Of a DNA stretch of 64,000 nt, positions 42,617 to 50,355 are shown piece by piece. Location: positions 1-64,000 of the forward strand of contig NZ_JACORT010000010.1 in the NCBI RefSeq assembly GCF_014297465.1, written 5' to 3'. The notes under the pieces are model-generated. The model was not told the DNA's origin, did not search any database, and was given only the letters and a program-made list of their open reading frames with translations. A program made the position numbers and the translations under genes. Origin of the DNA: Ramlibacter cellulosilyticus. Its GTDB lineage: Bacteria; Pseudomonadota; Gammaproteobacteria; Burkholderiales; Burkholderiaceae_C. How positions within the stretch are numbered: the stretch's first letter is position 1; each line of letters opens with the position of its first letter.

Positions 42617-42800
42617 CCACGAGCCGACGCCCGGCGGCAGGCGGGCCCGCTGCGGGCCGGCAGCTCCATGGCAGTCCTTTCACGGTGGCGCATCGAGTGT
42701 GCGAGCGGCGCAGGGGCCGGTCTGTACGCCAGCGTACGCAGCCGCGCTGTGTGGCCCACCGCGCAGACGCTGCGTCCCTTCCGGGTTCACGCTCGGCGCC

Positions 42801-43568
42801 ATGAAGGTCCAGCCTGCGAACTCCGCCGACCCTGGGGCGGTGCGCGCCAACCGCCTCCTGGCCGGCCTGGCCCCGCCGGAGCGCGCCTTCCTGCTGCAGG
42901 CGTGCGAACGGGTCGAGCTGCCGGCCGGCGCCGTGCTGATGCGTCCCGGGCGGCGCGCCACGCACGCGTACTTCCCGCTCGATGCGATCGTCTCGCTCGG
43001 GGTCGGCGCGACGGGCCGGGACCACGGACTCGAGCTGGCGCTCGTCGGCGCCGAAGGCATGGTGGGCGTGCCCCTGCTGCTCGGGTCCACGGCGTCGACG
43101 CTGCGCGCCACCGTGACCCGGGCGGGCGCCGCCTGGCGTATCGCGGTGCCGGCGCTGCAGTTGCAGTTGCGCGCGGGCGAGGCGCTGCGCGGCGTCATGC
43201 GGCGCTATGTGCTGGTGTCGCTGGCGCAACTGGCCCAGGCCGCATGGTGCACGCGCCACCACAGGCTGGAGGGCCGGCTCGCGCGCTGGCTTCTGATGAC
43301 GCAGGACCGCGCCCCGCGCGAGCCCATGCGGGCGACGCACGAGGAGCTCGCCGCCGCCCTGGGGGTACGCAGGGCAGGCGTCACGCAAGCGGCAGCGGCG
43401 CTGCAGGAGCGGCAACTGATCGCCTACCACCGCGGCATGCTCACGCTGGTGGACCGCGCCGGCCTGAGAGCCGCGGCCTGCGCCTGCTATGCGGCGGATT
43501 GCGCCTCGTACGCGCGTCTGATGCAGCGCAACGGGGGCGAGGCGGCCACCGGGCCGGACGTCCTGTGA
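42801..43568 (+). CDS. Crp/Fnr-family transcriptional regulator (copy A)
   Basis: A 255-residue regulator with an N-terminal cyclic-nucleotide-binding fold (about residues 20-130) and a C-terminal Crp-type winged helix-turn-helix (THEELAAALGVRRAGVTQAAAALQERQLIAYHRGMLTLVDR). The fold lacks the phosphate-binding RxA motif of true cAMP receptors and has no N-terminal Fnr cysteines, so the ligand is unknown. It is divergent from ndvB and might control it; that is inference from position. It is convergent with a second regulator of the same subfamily, 48 bases away. Confidence 0.9.
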   Translation: MKVQPANSADPGAVRANRLLAGLAPPERAFLLQACERVELPAGAVLMRPGRRATHAYFPLDAIVSLGVGATGRDHGLELALVGAEGMVGVPLLLGSTASTLRATVTRAGAAWRIAVPALQLQLRAGEALRGVMRRYVLVSLAQLAQAAWCTRHHRLEGRLARWLLMTQDRAPREPMRATHEELAAALGVRRAGVTQAAAALQERQLIAYHRGMLTLVDRAGLRAAACACYAADCASYARLMQRNGGEAATGPDVL

Positions 43569-43616
43569 AGCCCCGATGCGGGCCGGCATGGTCGACGCCT
43601 GGCCCCTTCGCAGCCG

Positions 43617-44336
43617 TCACGGCACGGGCCGCTGCGCCAGCAGGCGCTGGTATTCCTTGCGCACGACGGCGTAGCACTCGCAGGTCCGGCGCTCCAGGCC
43701 CGGGCGGTCCAGCACGGTGATGCGGCCGCGGCGGTAGTCGATGAGGCCCGCGCGCTGCAGCTTGAGGGCCGCCTCGGTGACCCCTTCGCGGCGCACCCCC
43801 AGCATGTTCGCTATCAGTTCCTGGGTCATCACCAGCGCATTCGACTCCAGGCGGTCGAGGCTCAGCAGCAGCCAGCGGCACAACTGCTGGTCGAGCGAGT
43901 GATGCCGGTTGCATACCGCCGTCTGCGCCATCTGCGTGATCAGGGCCTGGGTGTAGCGCAGCAGCAGGTGCAGGACCGCCGCGGACCGGTTGAACTCCTC
44001 CTTCAGGACGCGAGCCGGCATGCGCAGGCCGGCCCCCGCGCTTTGCACGACCGAGCTGCTGGGCGTGCTCTCGCCGCCCATGAACAGCGAGACGCCGACG
44101 ATGCCTTCGTTGCCGACCACGGCGATTTCCGCCGAAGCGCCGTCTTCCATGACGTACAGCAGGGAGACGATCGAGGTGGTGGGGAAGTACACGTGCGACA
44201 TCGCCACGCCGGACTCGGACAGCACCTGACCCAGCGGCATCGCCACGGGCTCCAGGTGGGGCTGCCAGCGCGCCCACTCCTCCGGCGGCAATGCGGCGAG
44301 CAGGCGGTTGCGGGGCGGGTCCACGGGGGCGGGCAT
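43617..44336 (-). CDS. Crp/Fnr-family transcriptional regulator (copy B)
   Basis: A 239-residue regulator of the same subfamily as copy A: LPPEEWARWQPHLEPVAMPLGQVLSESGVAMSHVYFPTTSIVSLLYVMEDGASAEIAVVGNEGIVGVSLFMGGE in the sensor fold and MTQELIANMLGVRREGVTEAALKLQRAGLIDYRRGRITVLDR in the DNA-binding domain. The conserved C-terminal ERRTCECYAVVRKEYQRLL follows. The start at MPAPVD is backed by AGGAGAA just upstream. It is the intact relative of the pseudogene at 47170. Confidence 0.9.
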   Translation of the reverse strand: MPAPVDPPRNRLLAALPPEEWARWQPHLEPVAMPLGQVLSESGVAMSHVYFPTTSIVSLLYVMEDGASAEIAVVGNEGIVGVSLFMGGESTPSSSVVQSAGAGLRMPARVLKEEFNRSAAVLHLLLRYTQALITQMAQTAVCNRHHSLDQQLCRWLLLSLDRLESNALVMTQELIANMLGVRREGVTEAALKLQRAGLIDYRRGRITVLDRPGLERRTCECYAVVRKEYQRLLAQRPVP

Positions 44337-44413
44337 GGGATTCTCCTGCCCCACTATAGGCTCGCGTGCGCGTTGCGCGCGCCCGCGCACCGATCGGTCC
44401 ACGCGCAGCCGCC

Positions 44414-44737
44414 TCAGCAAGGCCCCGCGGGATCCGGCGCCGCGCGCGGGAGTTCGGCCGCCGCATCGGCCTGCGCGTTCAGCGCGCGGACTTCGCCCGC
44501 CGCGGCCGTCGAACGCGCGTGCGCGACCTGCGCCGAGCGGAAGGCGAGTGTGGCCTGCGGACTGGCCGCGCCGCTGGCGTTCACCGCCTCGGATGCGCCG
44601 GCCAGGAACTCGCCTTCCGCGCGCAGCGCCTCCTTGAGCTTCAACCGCGCGGCATCCAGCAGGCGGAGCGTTTCCAGCAGATCAGCGCGGCGCGCCATCC
44701 GGTCGTCGTCGGTGCGCAGGGGATCGGGCGGGGTCAT
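44414..44737 (-). CDS. Hypothetical helical protein
   Basis: A predicted 107-residue protein rich in Ala, Glu and Arg, probably one long helix pair (RRADLLETLRLLDAARLKLKEALRAEGEFLAGASEAV). No signal peptide, membrane segment, Cys motif or known family is seen. It lies 77 bases upstream of copy B on the same strand. No strong ribosome-binding site supports the start, so the gene is plausible rather than certain. Confidence 0.45.
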   Translation of the reverse strand: MTPPDPLRTDDDRMARRADLLETLRLLDAARLKLKEALRAEGEFLAGASEAVNASGAASPQATLAFRSAQVAHARSTAAAGEVRALNAQADAAAELPRAAPDPAGPC

Positions 44738-44996
44738 TCGGCAATCCGGGTCCAGCCCGGCCAGGTGTTCGGCGGCCTCCAACGGGAAGCAGGCACGAAG
44801 CCTGGCCGGCGCGGCGGTCCGTGTCCGTGCGGTGGCGCACCCAGCACGCACGCCGGCGGTCGCGGGCGCGCTGCTGCGTGCCGCGGCTGCCAAAAGCGCC
44901 TACACTCCCTCGTTCCACCGAGTCGGCTTTCGTCGTGCCCCAGCCGATGGGTTCGCCCGCTCAGCCCGCATGCGCACCGCTTCCGCGAGGTGCCTC

Positions 44997-46172
44997 GTGC
45001 CACCCTCCCCCACCGCCGCTTCCCCGCTGCCACACGCTGCGCTGCGGCCGCGCCTGCACGACTTCCTGGTCTCGCATGCCGCCGAAATCCTGGAGGCCTG
45101 GGACGCGTTCGCGGCCACCGTGGACAACGGCGGGCTGCCGCTGGATCCGGCGGCCCTGCGCGACCACGCCGCCGAGATCCTGAAGGCGATCGCGGCGGAC
45201 CTGGCGCAGCCGCAGACGGCCGCGCAGCAGGATGCCAAGGGCAAGGGCCTCGGCCCGCGCGGCACGCTGCCGACACCGGCGGAGACGCATGCGGATTTCC
45301 GCCTGCTGGCCGGCTTCGCCGTCGATGCCATGATCACCGAGTACCGCGCACTGCGCGCCAGCGTGCTGAAGATCTGGTCACGGCAGGGCGGGGGCGCCGA
45401 CCCGCGGGACCTCACGGACCTGACCCGCTTCAACGAAGCCATCGACCAGGCCATCGCCGAATCGGTCGGCCGCTATACGCGGCAGACCGGGACGTCGGCG
45501 GAACTGTTCATCGGCATCCTGGGCCACGACATCCGCAACCCGCTCGGCACCATCCTGATGAGCGCGGAGAGCCTCGTGCGCTCGGGCAAGCTCACCGCGA
45601 CGGCGGCTGCGCCGATCAACAATGCCGCAACGCGCATCAAGGCCATCATCGAGCAGGTGGTCGACTTCACGCGGGCGCAAGCCAGCGGCGTGATGCCGAT
45701 CGAGCGCGTGCGCGGCGACCTGTCGCAGCAGCTTGCCAAGGTGGTGGATGAGACGCAGGTGCGCCATCCCACCCGCATCCTGCGGCTGGAAAGCCTCGGC
45801 GACTTCGGCGGCAGCTGGGACGAAGGCCGGATGGGCCAGCTCCTCTCCAACCTGCTGGGCAACGCGCTGGTCCATGGCTCGCCGTGGACCGAGGTGACCG
45901 TGCGCCTGTGGTCGACGCCCGCGGCCGTCTCCTTCTCGGTGCACAACTTCGGCGAGGTGATCCCGCCCGCCCAGCGGGAGCGCATCTTCCAGCCGCTGCA
46001 GCGCGGCATCGAGGAGGCCGGGCGCGGCGCGCCGCGCGAGCCGGCGGGGCTGGGGCTGGGGCTGTACATCTGCCGGGAGATCGTGCTGGCGCACGGGGGC
46101 GAGCTCACCATCGAGTCGACCGCCGAGGCGGGCACGACCTTCACGGTCAGCCTGCCGCGCCAGCACGCCTGA
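44997..46172 (+). CDS. Sensor histidine kinase with RsbRD-type N-terminal domain
   Basis: A 391-residue soluble histidine kinase. The N-terminal 160 residues (LHDFLVSHAAEILEAWDAFAATVDNGGLPLDPAALRDHAAEILKAIAADL) resemble the RsbRD_N sensor domain. They are followed by a HisKA domain with phosphoacceptor His177 in GHDIRNPLG and a HATPase domain with N box LLSNLLGNALVHG and G box GLGLGLYICREIVLAHGG. There is no receiver domain and no response-regulator gene next to it. The GTG at 44997 has GCGAGG upstream and is preferred; an ATG at 44970 would add nine residues. Confidence 0.88.
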   Translation: MPPSPTAASPLPHAALRPRLHDFLVSHAAEILEAWDAFAATVDNGGLPLDPAALRDHAAEILKAIAADLAQPQTAAQQDAKGKGLGPRGTLPTPAETHADFRLLAGFAVDAMITEYRALRASVLKIWSRQGGGADPRDLTDLTRFNEAIDQAIAESVGRYTRQTGTSAELFIGILGHDIRNPLGTILMSAESLVRSGKLTATAAAPINNAATRIKAIIEQVVDFTRAQASGVMPIERVRGDLSQQLAKVVDETQVRHPTRILRLESLGDFGGSWDEGRMGQLLSNLLGNALVHGSPWTEVTVRLWSTPAAVSFSVHNFGEVIPPAQRERIFQPLQRGIEEAGRGAPREPAGLGLGLYICREIVLAHGGELTIESTAEAGTTFTVSLPRQHA

Positions 46173-46194
46173 AGGCCCCGGGCCCCGCGGCGCA

Positions 46195-46644
46195 TCAGCT
46201 CGGATGCCCTTCGCCGCATTCCCTCGCGGGCCCGGGAACCTGGGCCGTCCTGCGGGAGAGTGCGGCCTGGACGGCCTTCTGTTCGACGTCGCTGAGCACC
46301 TGCGCCGCGCCCGGCGGCCGCAGCGGGCCGACGAAGGACCCGGCCAGTTCCGCCAGCGCGTCCTCGTCTTCGCGTCCCGTGAACCGCACCATCAGGACGT
46401 CGTCTCCCACCACTTCGACGACCTGCGGCGGCGAACCGATCGCGTCCAGGTACCAGTAGAACCCGCCGTCGCGGAGCTCCTTCGCGTGAAGCATGATGGT
46501 GCGCAACTCCTGGCGGGCATCGGGATGACGCCACATTGCAGCCTGCAACGCGCGGGGCGGCGCGTCGGTGCGGCAGCGCACCGACCGCCGGACCTGCTGC
46601 TCGCACAGGGCCCCTGGAGCGACGTGAATCGGGAGGTCTCGCAT
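46195..46644 (-). CDS. Hypothetical protein
   Basis: A predicted 149-residue protein. The C-terminal part (MLHAKELRDGGFYWYLDAIGSPPQVVEVVGDDVLMVRFTGREDEDALAELAGSFVG) looks like an ordered alpha/beta unit; the N-terminal 50 residues are less convincing. The real start may be further in, such as the Met of MLHAKEL or MWRHPD. It matches no family I know. It is convergent with the histidine kinase gene, 22 bases away. Confidence 0.5.
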   Translation of the reverse strand: MRDLPIHVAPGALCEQQVRRSVRCRTDAPPRALQAAMWRHPDARQELRTIMLHAKELRDGGFYWYLDAIGSPPQVVEVVGDDVLMVRFTGREDEDALAELAGSFVGPLRPPGAAQVLSDVEQKAVQAALSRRTAQVPGPARECGEGHPS

Positions 46645-46875
46645 GATGTCCGGCTTCCTGCCGCGGCATCGTTCCGGCAAGCGCGCAAGGTCCCCCGGCG
46701 CGGCACGACCCGTCTGGGCGTCGGCGCGCGGACGGCCCGCGCGGGATGCCGCGGCCGTGGCGCTCCGTTCGCTTGCGTACAGACCCGCCGTGCGCGCGCC
46801 CGGACACTCGACTCCTCGCGCAAGCCGGGCCTGCCGCCACCGCTGCAGCCCTTCCCCTCCCCGACAGGAGCGATC

Positions 46876-47148
46876 ATGACGAACTCCACCAGCCCCTCCA
46901 TCGGCCCCCAGGTCGCCGGCACGGCCGCAGCAACCCTCGACGCAGGCGCGCAGGTCCTCGACACCGGCGCGGCATCGACCGCCGAGGCACGCGGCGCGGC
47001 CCGCCGCAGGCTGGGGCACTACGCAAGCACGGCCCGCCGCTACGTCGCCGACGAGCCGGTGAAGTCGGCGCTCATCTCCGCGGCGGTGGGAGCCGCGGCG
47101 GCCATGCTGCTCCTGACGATCCTGGATGGACGGCGCGATCGCGCCTGA
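46876..47148 (+). CDS. DUF883/ElaB-like membrane-anchored small protein
   Basis: A 90-residue protein with a polar, Ala/Thr-rich N-terminus, a basic amphipathic middle (ARRRLGHYASTARRYVADEPVKS) and one C-terminal membrane helix (ALISAAVGAAAAMLLLTIL) ending in DGRRDRA. This is the layout of the ElaB/YqjD/DUF883 family, membrane-anchored proteins implicated in stationary-phase ribosome binding. ACAGGAG precedes the ATG by about seven bases. The next coding remnant begins 21 bases later. Confidence 0.75.
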   Translation: MTNSTSPSIGPQVAGTAAATLDAGAQVLDTGAASTAEARGAARRRLGHYASTARRYVADEPVKSALISAAVGAAAAMLLLTILDGRRDRA

Positions 47149-47169
47149 GGGGCCGGGGCCGCCCACGAG

Positions 47170-47546
47170 ATGCCGCCATTCCCCGACCCGCGTGAGAACT
47201 GCCTGCTCGCGGCGCTCGGCGACGCCGAGTGGCGGCGCGTGCAGCCGCACCTGCAGCCCGTCTCCCTGGCGCTGGGGCAGGTGCTGTACTCCCCCGGCGG
47301 CGCCCTGGCACACATCGTCTTTCCCGCCACCGCCATCGTCTCGCTGCTGCAAGTGATGGAGAACGGCGCGTCCGCGGAGGTCGCCCTGGTCGGTAACGAG
47401 GGACTGGTCGGCTTTTCCCTCTTCATGGGCGGCCAGTCCACTTCCGGCGAGGCCACCGGCCCGCGATCGAGCGGCGCGCGTGCGAATGCTATGGCGTGGT
47501 GAAGAAGGAATACGACCGCCTGCTGCCGGACGCCGAGGCAACGTGA
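47170..47546 (+). pseudogene. Crp/Fnr-family regulator pseudogene (copy C, internal deletion)
   Basis: The first 91 codons match copy B closely along their length (ENCLLAALGDAEWRRVQPHLQPVSLALGQVLY; FPATAIVSLLQVMENGASAEVALVGNEGLVGFSLFMGGQS). Then similarity stops. From 47466, in a different frame, IERRACECYGVVKKEYDRLL matches the very C-terminus of copy B (ERRTCECYAVVRKEYQRLL) up to a TGA at 47544-47546. About 119 codons, including the whole helix-turn-helix, are missing and the deletion is out of frame, so the 5' part ends at a TGA at 47500-47502 as a 110-residue fragment without DNA-binding domain. Confidence 0.85.
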
Positions 47547-47654
47547 GCAGGGGCGCCGGACCCAGGCCCTGTGCGCGCCACCGTACGGACAGCCACGCGC
47601 CGGCCGGGCAACATGCGCAGGTCGCTCCCGTCACCGCGGCAGCATCGGAACCAC

Positions 47655-48062
47655 ATGACCTCGAACCGCGCATCGCCCGCCTGGCATCTCCGGTTGCCCG
47701 CGAACTCCGCCTGGCGCGGGATGCTCGGCGCCGGCGCAGCCTTCGCCCTGTTCGCCGCGACGCAGGTGCTGTGGCCGGCGGCGGGGGCGCCTGCCGCGGA
47801 AGCCCCGATGGCCCTGCAACCCCCGCTGACGGCCGCGCCGGAGCGCGTGCGTTGCCAGATGTGCGGAGTCGTCGAGGCCATCGACCGGATGGAAGCCACC
47901 GACCTGCGGCCGGCCGCGTGGGTCTTCACCGTGCGGCTGCCGGATGGATCGCTGCGGCAGAGCCACGATGCGCTGCGCGGGCGCTGGCAGGTGGGCGACG
48001 GCATGCAGTTGATCGGCGGCGACCGTACCTGGAACCTGCCGACGGAACCCGCAGCGCCGTGA
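47655..48062 (+). CDS. Membrane-anchored protein with CxxCGxVE motif
   Basis: A 135-residue protein with one N-terminal hydrophobic segment (about residues 20-45, MLGAGAAFALFAATQVLWPAAGA) and a periplasmic domain beginning RVRCQMCGVVEAIDRMEA, continuing VFTVRLPDGSLRQSHDALRGRWQVGDGMQLIGGDRTW. The C-x2-C-G-x-V-E start and the V-x-V-x-DGS / GD-x-V-x-GG pattern recall the C-terminal domain of glycine-zipper outer-membrane proteins seen in Burkholderiales, here without the glycine zipper. Function unknown. Upstream in-frame ATGs exist; 47655 gives the best N-terminus for an anchor. Confidence 0.65.
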   Translation: MTSNRASPAWHLRLPANSAWRGMLGAGAAFALFAATQVLWPAAGAPAAEAPMALQPPLTAAPERVRCQMCGVVEAIDRMEATDLRPAAWVFTVRLPDGSLRQSHDALRGRWQVGDGMQLIGGDRTWNLPTEPAAP

Positions 48063-48079
48063 AGCAGCGCGGAAAAGAA

Positions 48080-48109
48080 AAAGCCTGCCATCAAGCGATG
48101 GCAGGCTTT
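48080..48109 (-). terminator. Rho-independent terminator of tRNA-Lys
   Basis: A perfect 13-bp stem (AAAGCCTGCCATC / GATGGCAGGCTTT, loop AAGC as read on the plus strand) is followed on the minus strand by TTTTTCTTTTCC. It lies 14 bases past the tRNA 3' end. Since the stem also ends in TTT on the plus strand, it may serve the convergent small membrane-protein gene too. Confidence 0.88.
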
Positions 48110-48123
48110 CCGCATCGGGCACC

Positions 48124-48199
48124 TGGTAGGACGTGCAGGATTCGAACCTGCGACCAACGGATTAAAAGTCCGCTGCTCTACCAACTGAGCTAACGTCCC
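48124..48199 (-). tRNA. tRNA-Lys (anticodon TTT)
   Basis: A 76-nt tRNA with encoded CCA end. Acceptor GGGACGT pairs with ACGTCCT (G1-U72 wobble). The D arm has GCTCAGTTGGTAGAGC. The anticodon stem-loop is CGGAC-TTTTAAT-CCG with anticodon TTT. The T arm has GCAGGTTCGAATCCTGC and the discriminator is A. All canonical positions fit. It follows tcdA on the same strand and has its own -10-like element and terminator. Confidence 0.97.
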
Positions 48200-48240
48200 A
48201 ACAATTCACCACTCACATTTCGTGAGCAGCAAAGCCCGCG

Positions 48241-48246
48241 ATTATA
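48241..48246 (-). promoter_or_regulatory. Consensus -10 (TATAAT) for tRNA-Lys inside the tcdA stop codon
   Basis: Read on the minus strand, TATAAT is a perfect -10 hexamer and contains the TAA stop of tcdA. A start about seven bases downstream gives a tRNA 5' leader of about 35 nt. The -35 position (GCAAGA region) is poor. Confidence 0.6.
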
Positions 48247-49033
48247 GCGTGCTTTTTCCGGTGCTCTTGCGTGCAGCGATGCGATCGAGCAACCAACCGG
48301 CGGCGCACTGCCCGAACGTGGCCGTCACGCTCACCACCGAACCGTAGCCGTGGCAGTTGAGCGAGCCGTCGCCTCCGATCGCGCACGACGGGTCCGGCGG
48401 GGCCACGGCTTCGCGGCTGAACACGCAGGGGATGCCGATGCGCTTGCCTTCCTTCGGCGCGCGGTGGAACTTGCGCAGGCGGTAGCGCAGCTGCGCCAGC
48501 AGCGGGTCGTGCGTGGTGCGCGCGAGGTCGTCCACGTCGACCTGGTGCGCCAGCCGCTTGCCGCCCGCCGCGCCGCAGGCGATGAAGAGCGCCTTCGTGT
48601 CGCGCGCCCACGCGGCCATGGCGGTCTTGGCCTTGAGCTCGTCGCAGGCATCGATGACGGCGTCGACGCCGGGCGGCAGCAGCGCGGGCCAGTTGTCCGG
48701 CTCCACGAACTCCTCGATGGCATGGACGGCGCAGCCCGGATGGATCTGCGCGATGCGGTCGCGCATCGCCAGCACCTTGGCCTGGCCGAGCGTGCCGGCC
48801 AGCGCGTGGACCTGGCGGTTGATGTTGGACTCGGCGACGTGGTCGAGGTCGATGAGGGTCAGGGCGCCCACGCCGCTGCGCGCGAGCGCCTCGGCGGCCC
48901 AGGACCCGACGCCGCCGATGCCCACCACGGCCACGTGCGCGCGGCGGATCGCCGCGGCACCCTCCATGCCGTACAGGCGCTCCAGCCCGCCGAAGCGCCG
49001 CTGCAGGTCCGCGGCCTCGTCCAGGTGCGTCAT
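48242..49033 (-). CDS. tcdA: tRNA threonylcarbamoyladenosine dehydratase TcdA
   Basis: A 263-residue E1/ThiF-like enzyme that uses ATP to cyclise t6A37 of tRNAs to ct6A. It has the nucleotide loop GIGGVGSWAAEALARSG (from residue 38), the DLDHVAESNINRQ segment that binds ATP, and the family-typical QVDVDDLARTTHDPLLAQLRYRLRK and YGSVVSVTATFG regions. It is also known as CsdL. It starts 16 bases after the cpoB stop and has no evident ribosome-binding site, so it is probably read as the last protein gene of the tol-pal run. The next gene downstream is a tRNA. Confidence 0.95.
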   Translation of the reverse strand: MTHLDEAADLQRRFGGLERLYGMEGAAAIRRAHVAVVGIGGVGSWAAEALARSGVGALTLIDLDHVAESNINRQVHALAGTLGQAKVLAMRDRIAQIHPGCAVHAIEEFVEPDNWPALLPPGVDAVIDACDELKAKTAMAAWARDTKALFIACGAAGGKRLAHQVDVDDLARTTHDPLLAQLRYRLRKFHRAPKEGKRIGIPCVFSREAVAPPDPSCAIGGDGSLNCHGYGSVVSVTATFGQCAAGWLLDRIAARKSTGKSTL

Positions 49034-49049
49034 GCGGCGGGCGGACGCG

Positions 49050-49811
49050 TCAACGCAGGCGCGCGAGGCGCTCCCGCGCGGCGCTGGCCGCCTCGGACTG
49101 CGGATAGGCCTTGACCAGGTCGTCCAGCGTGCGGCGGGCGCTCGCGTTGTCCTTCAGCTCGATCTGGCAGTTCGCGATGGACAGCACGGCCTCCGGCGCG
49201 CGCGGATGGTCCGGCGCCTGCTGCAGCAGCGCGCGGAAGTTCGCGATGGCGCCGCGGTAGTCGCGGTTGGCGTACTGCGCATTGCCCAGCCAGAACAGCG
49301 CCGTGGGACGGTAGCCGCTGCCGGGGTACTTGCGCACGAAGTCGCCGAACCCGGCCTGCGCCGCGGTGAAGTCGCCGCGGCGGAAGGCGCCCAGGGCTGC
49401 TTCGAACTCGCGCTGCTCCGCGGGGTCGGCGGAGAACTCCTTGCCGTCCACCGTGACCTGCACGGGTTCGAACTTGCGCAGGCGGTCGTCGACACCCTGC
49501 TGGATGTCGCGCTGGCGCTTCTGCAGGTCCGCGAGGTCGCGCGCGAGCTGCTCGTCGCTGCCGCGCATGCGTGCCATCTCGGCGCGCACCATCTCGATCT
49601 GGTTCTGCAGTTCGAGCAGGCTGCGCCGCAGGCCGGCGTTCTCCTCGTTCGCGCGCCGCAGCTCCTCGCGCTGCTGCTGCAGCTGCTGCCGCAGGTCGAG
49701 GATGGCGCGGCGGGCCTCGTCGTCCTCGAACAGCGCCGCCTGCGCGGTGGCGGTGAAGAGGGACGCGGCGACGAGCGCGGCCGCGAGCGCGGAACGTTTC
49801 AGCGCCTTCAT
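49050..49811 (-). CDS. cpoB: Tol-Pal cell division coordinator CpoB (YbgF)
   Basis: A 253-residue periplasmic protein that links cell-wall synthesis by PBP1B with Tol-Pal-driven outer-membrane constriction. It has a signal peptide (cleavage near ATAQA), an N-terminal trimerising coiled coil (RRAILDLRQQLQQQREELRRANEEN... to about residue 115) and a C-terminal domain of three TPR units (EFEAALGAFRRGDFTAAQAGFGDFVRKYPGSGYRPTALFWLGNAQYANRDY). The ATG overlaps the pal stop (ATGA, 49808-49811). Confidence 0.95.
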   Translation of the reverse strand: MKALKRSALAAALVAASLFTATAQAALFEDDEARRAILDLRQQLQQQREELRRANEENAGLRRSLLELQNQIEMVRAEMARMRGSDEQLARDLADLQKRQRDIQQGVDDRLRKFEPVQVTVDGKEFSADPAEQREFEAALGAFRRGDFTAAQAGFGDFVRKYPGSGYRPTALFWLGNAQYANRDYRGAIANFRALLQQAPDHPRAPEAVLSIANCQIELKDNASARRTLDDLVKAYPQSEAASAARERLARLR

Positions 49812-50335
49812 CGGTAGGCGATCTCGGCGCGGCGGTTCTGCGCCCAGGCGGTTTCGTCGGCGCCTTGGGCGGCCGGCTTCTCCTTGCCGAAGCTCACGGC
49901 CTCGACCTGCGCGTCGCGGACGCCGAGCAGTTCGAGCGCGCGGCGCACGGCCTCGGAGCGCTTCTGGCCCAGCGCCAGGTTGTACTCGCGGCCGCCGCGC
50001 TCGTCGGTGTGGCCTTCGATCACCACGTGGCGGGCGCCGTTCTGCTTCAGGAACTGCGCATGCGCCTCGATGGCCCGCTGGAACTCGGGCTTGATGACGT
50101 AGCTGTCGTAGTCGAAGTAGATGACGCGCGCCACGTTCACCGGGCCGGCCTGGCTGGAAGCGGCCGTGTCGGCCTGGACCGGCTGCACCTGGGTCTGCCC
50201 GCCCGCGCCGGGGGTGACCGCGGCGCCGGTGCGGCCCGCACGGTCTTCGACCGGGACGTCGTCGAGTTTCACGCCACTGGCGCAACCCGCCAGTGCGGCC
50301 GCGAAAGCCGCAGCCAGCAACAGGGACTGCTTCAT
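49808..50335 (-). CDS. pal: Peptidoglycan-associated lipoprotein Pal
   Basis: Outer-membrane lipoprotein that binds peptidoglycan and TolB. The 175-residue protein has lipobox ALAGC (Cys18), a flexible linker rich in Gln, Ala and Val, and an OmpA-like domain with VIYFDYDSYVIKPEF and HVVIEGHTDERGGREYNLALGQKRSEAVRRAL, which holds the meso-DAP-binding Asp and Arg. MKQSLLL is chosen as the start because it begins the signal peptide. It lies 20 bases after tolB and overlaps cpoB. Confidence 0.97.
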   Translation of the reverse strand: MKQSLLLAAAFAAALAGCASGVKLDDVPVEDRAGRTGAAVTPGAGGQTQVQPVQADTAASSQAGPVNVARVIYFDYDSYVIKPEFQRAIEAHAQFLKQNGARHVVIEGHTDERGGREYNLALGQKRSEAVRRALELLGVRDAQVEAVSFGKEKPAAQGADETAWAQNRRAEIAYR

Positions 50336-50355
50336 TCCTGAGTTCTCCACAAAGT

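Noticed and set aside
34826..43720. A plus-strand open frame of 2964 codons antisense to ndvB
   Set aside because: Its product is rich in Arg, His, Gln, Ala and Gly without domains, as expected from the reverse complement of a GC-rich gene. The minus-strand frame has recognised catalytic motifs along its whole length.
48124..48199. tRNA-Lys as an integration site for a genomic island covering 42.6-48.1 kb
   Set aside because: No integrase gene and no visible second copy of the tRNA 3' end (attachment repeat) flank the patch, so the accessory look alone does not support an island.
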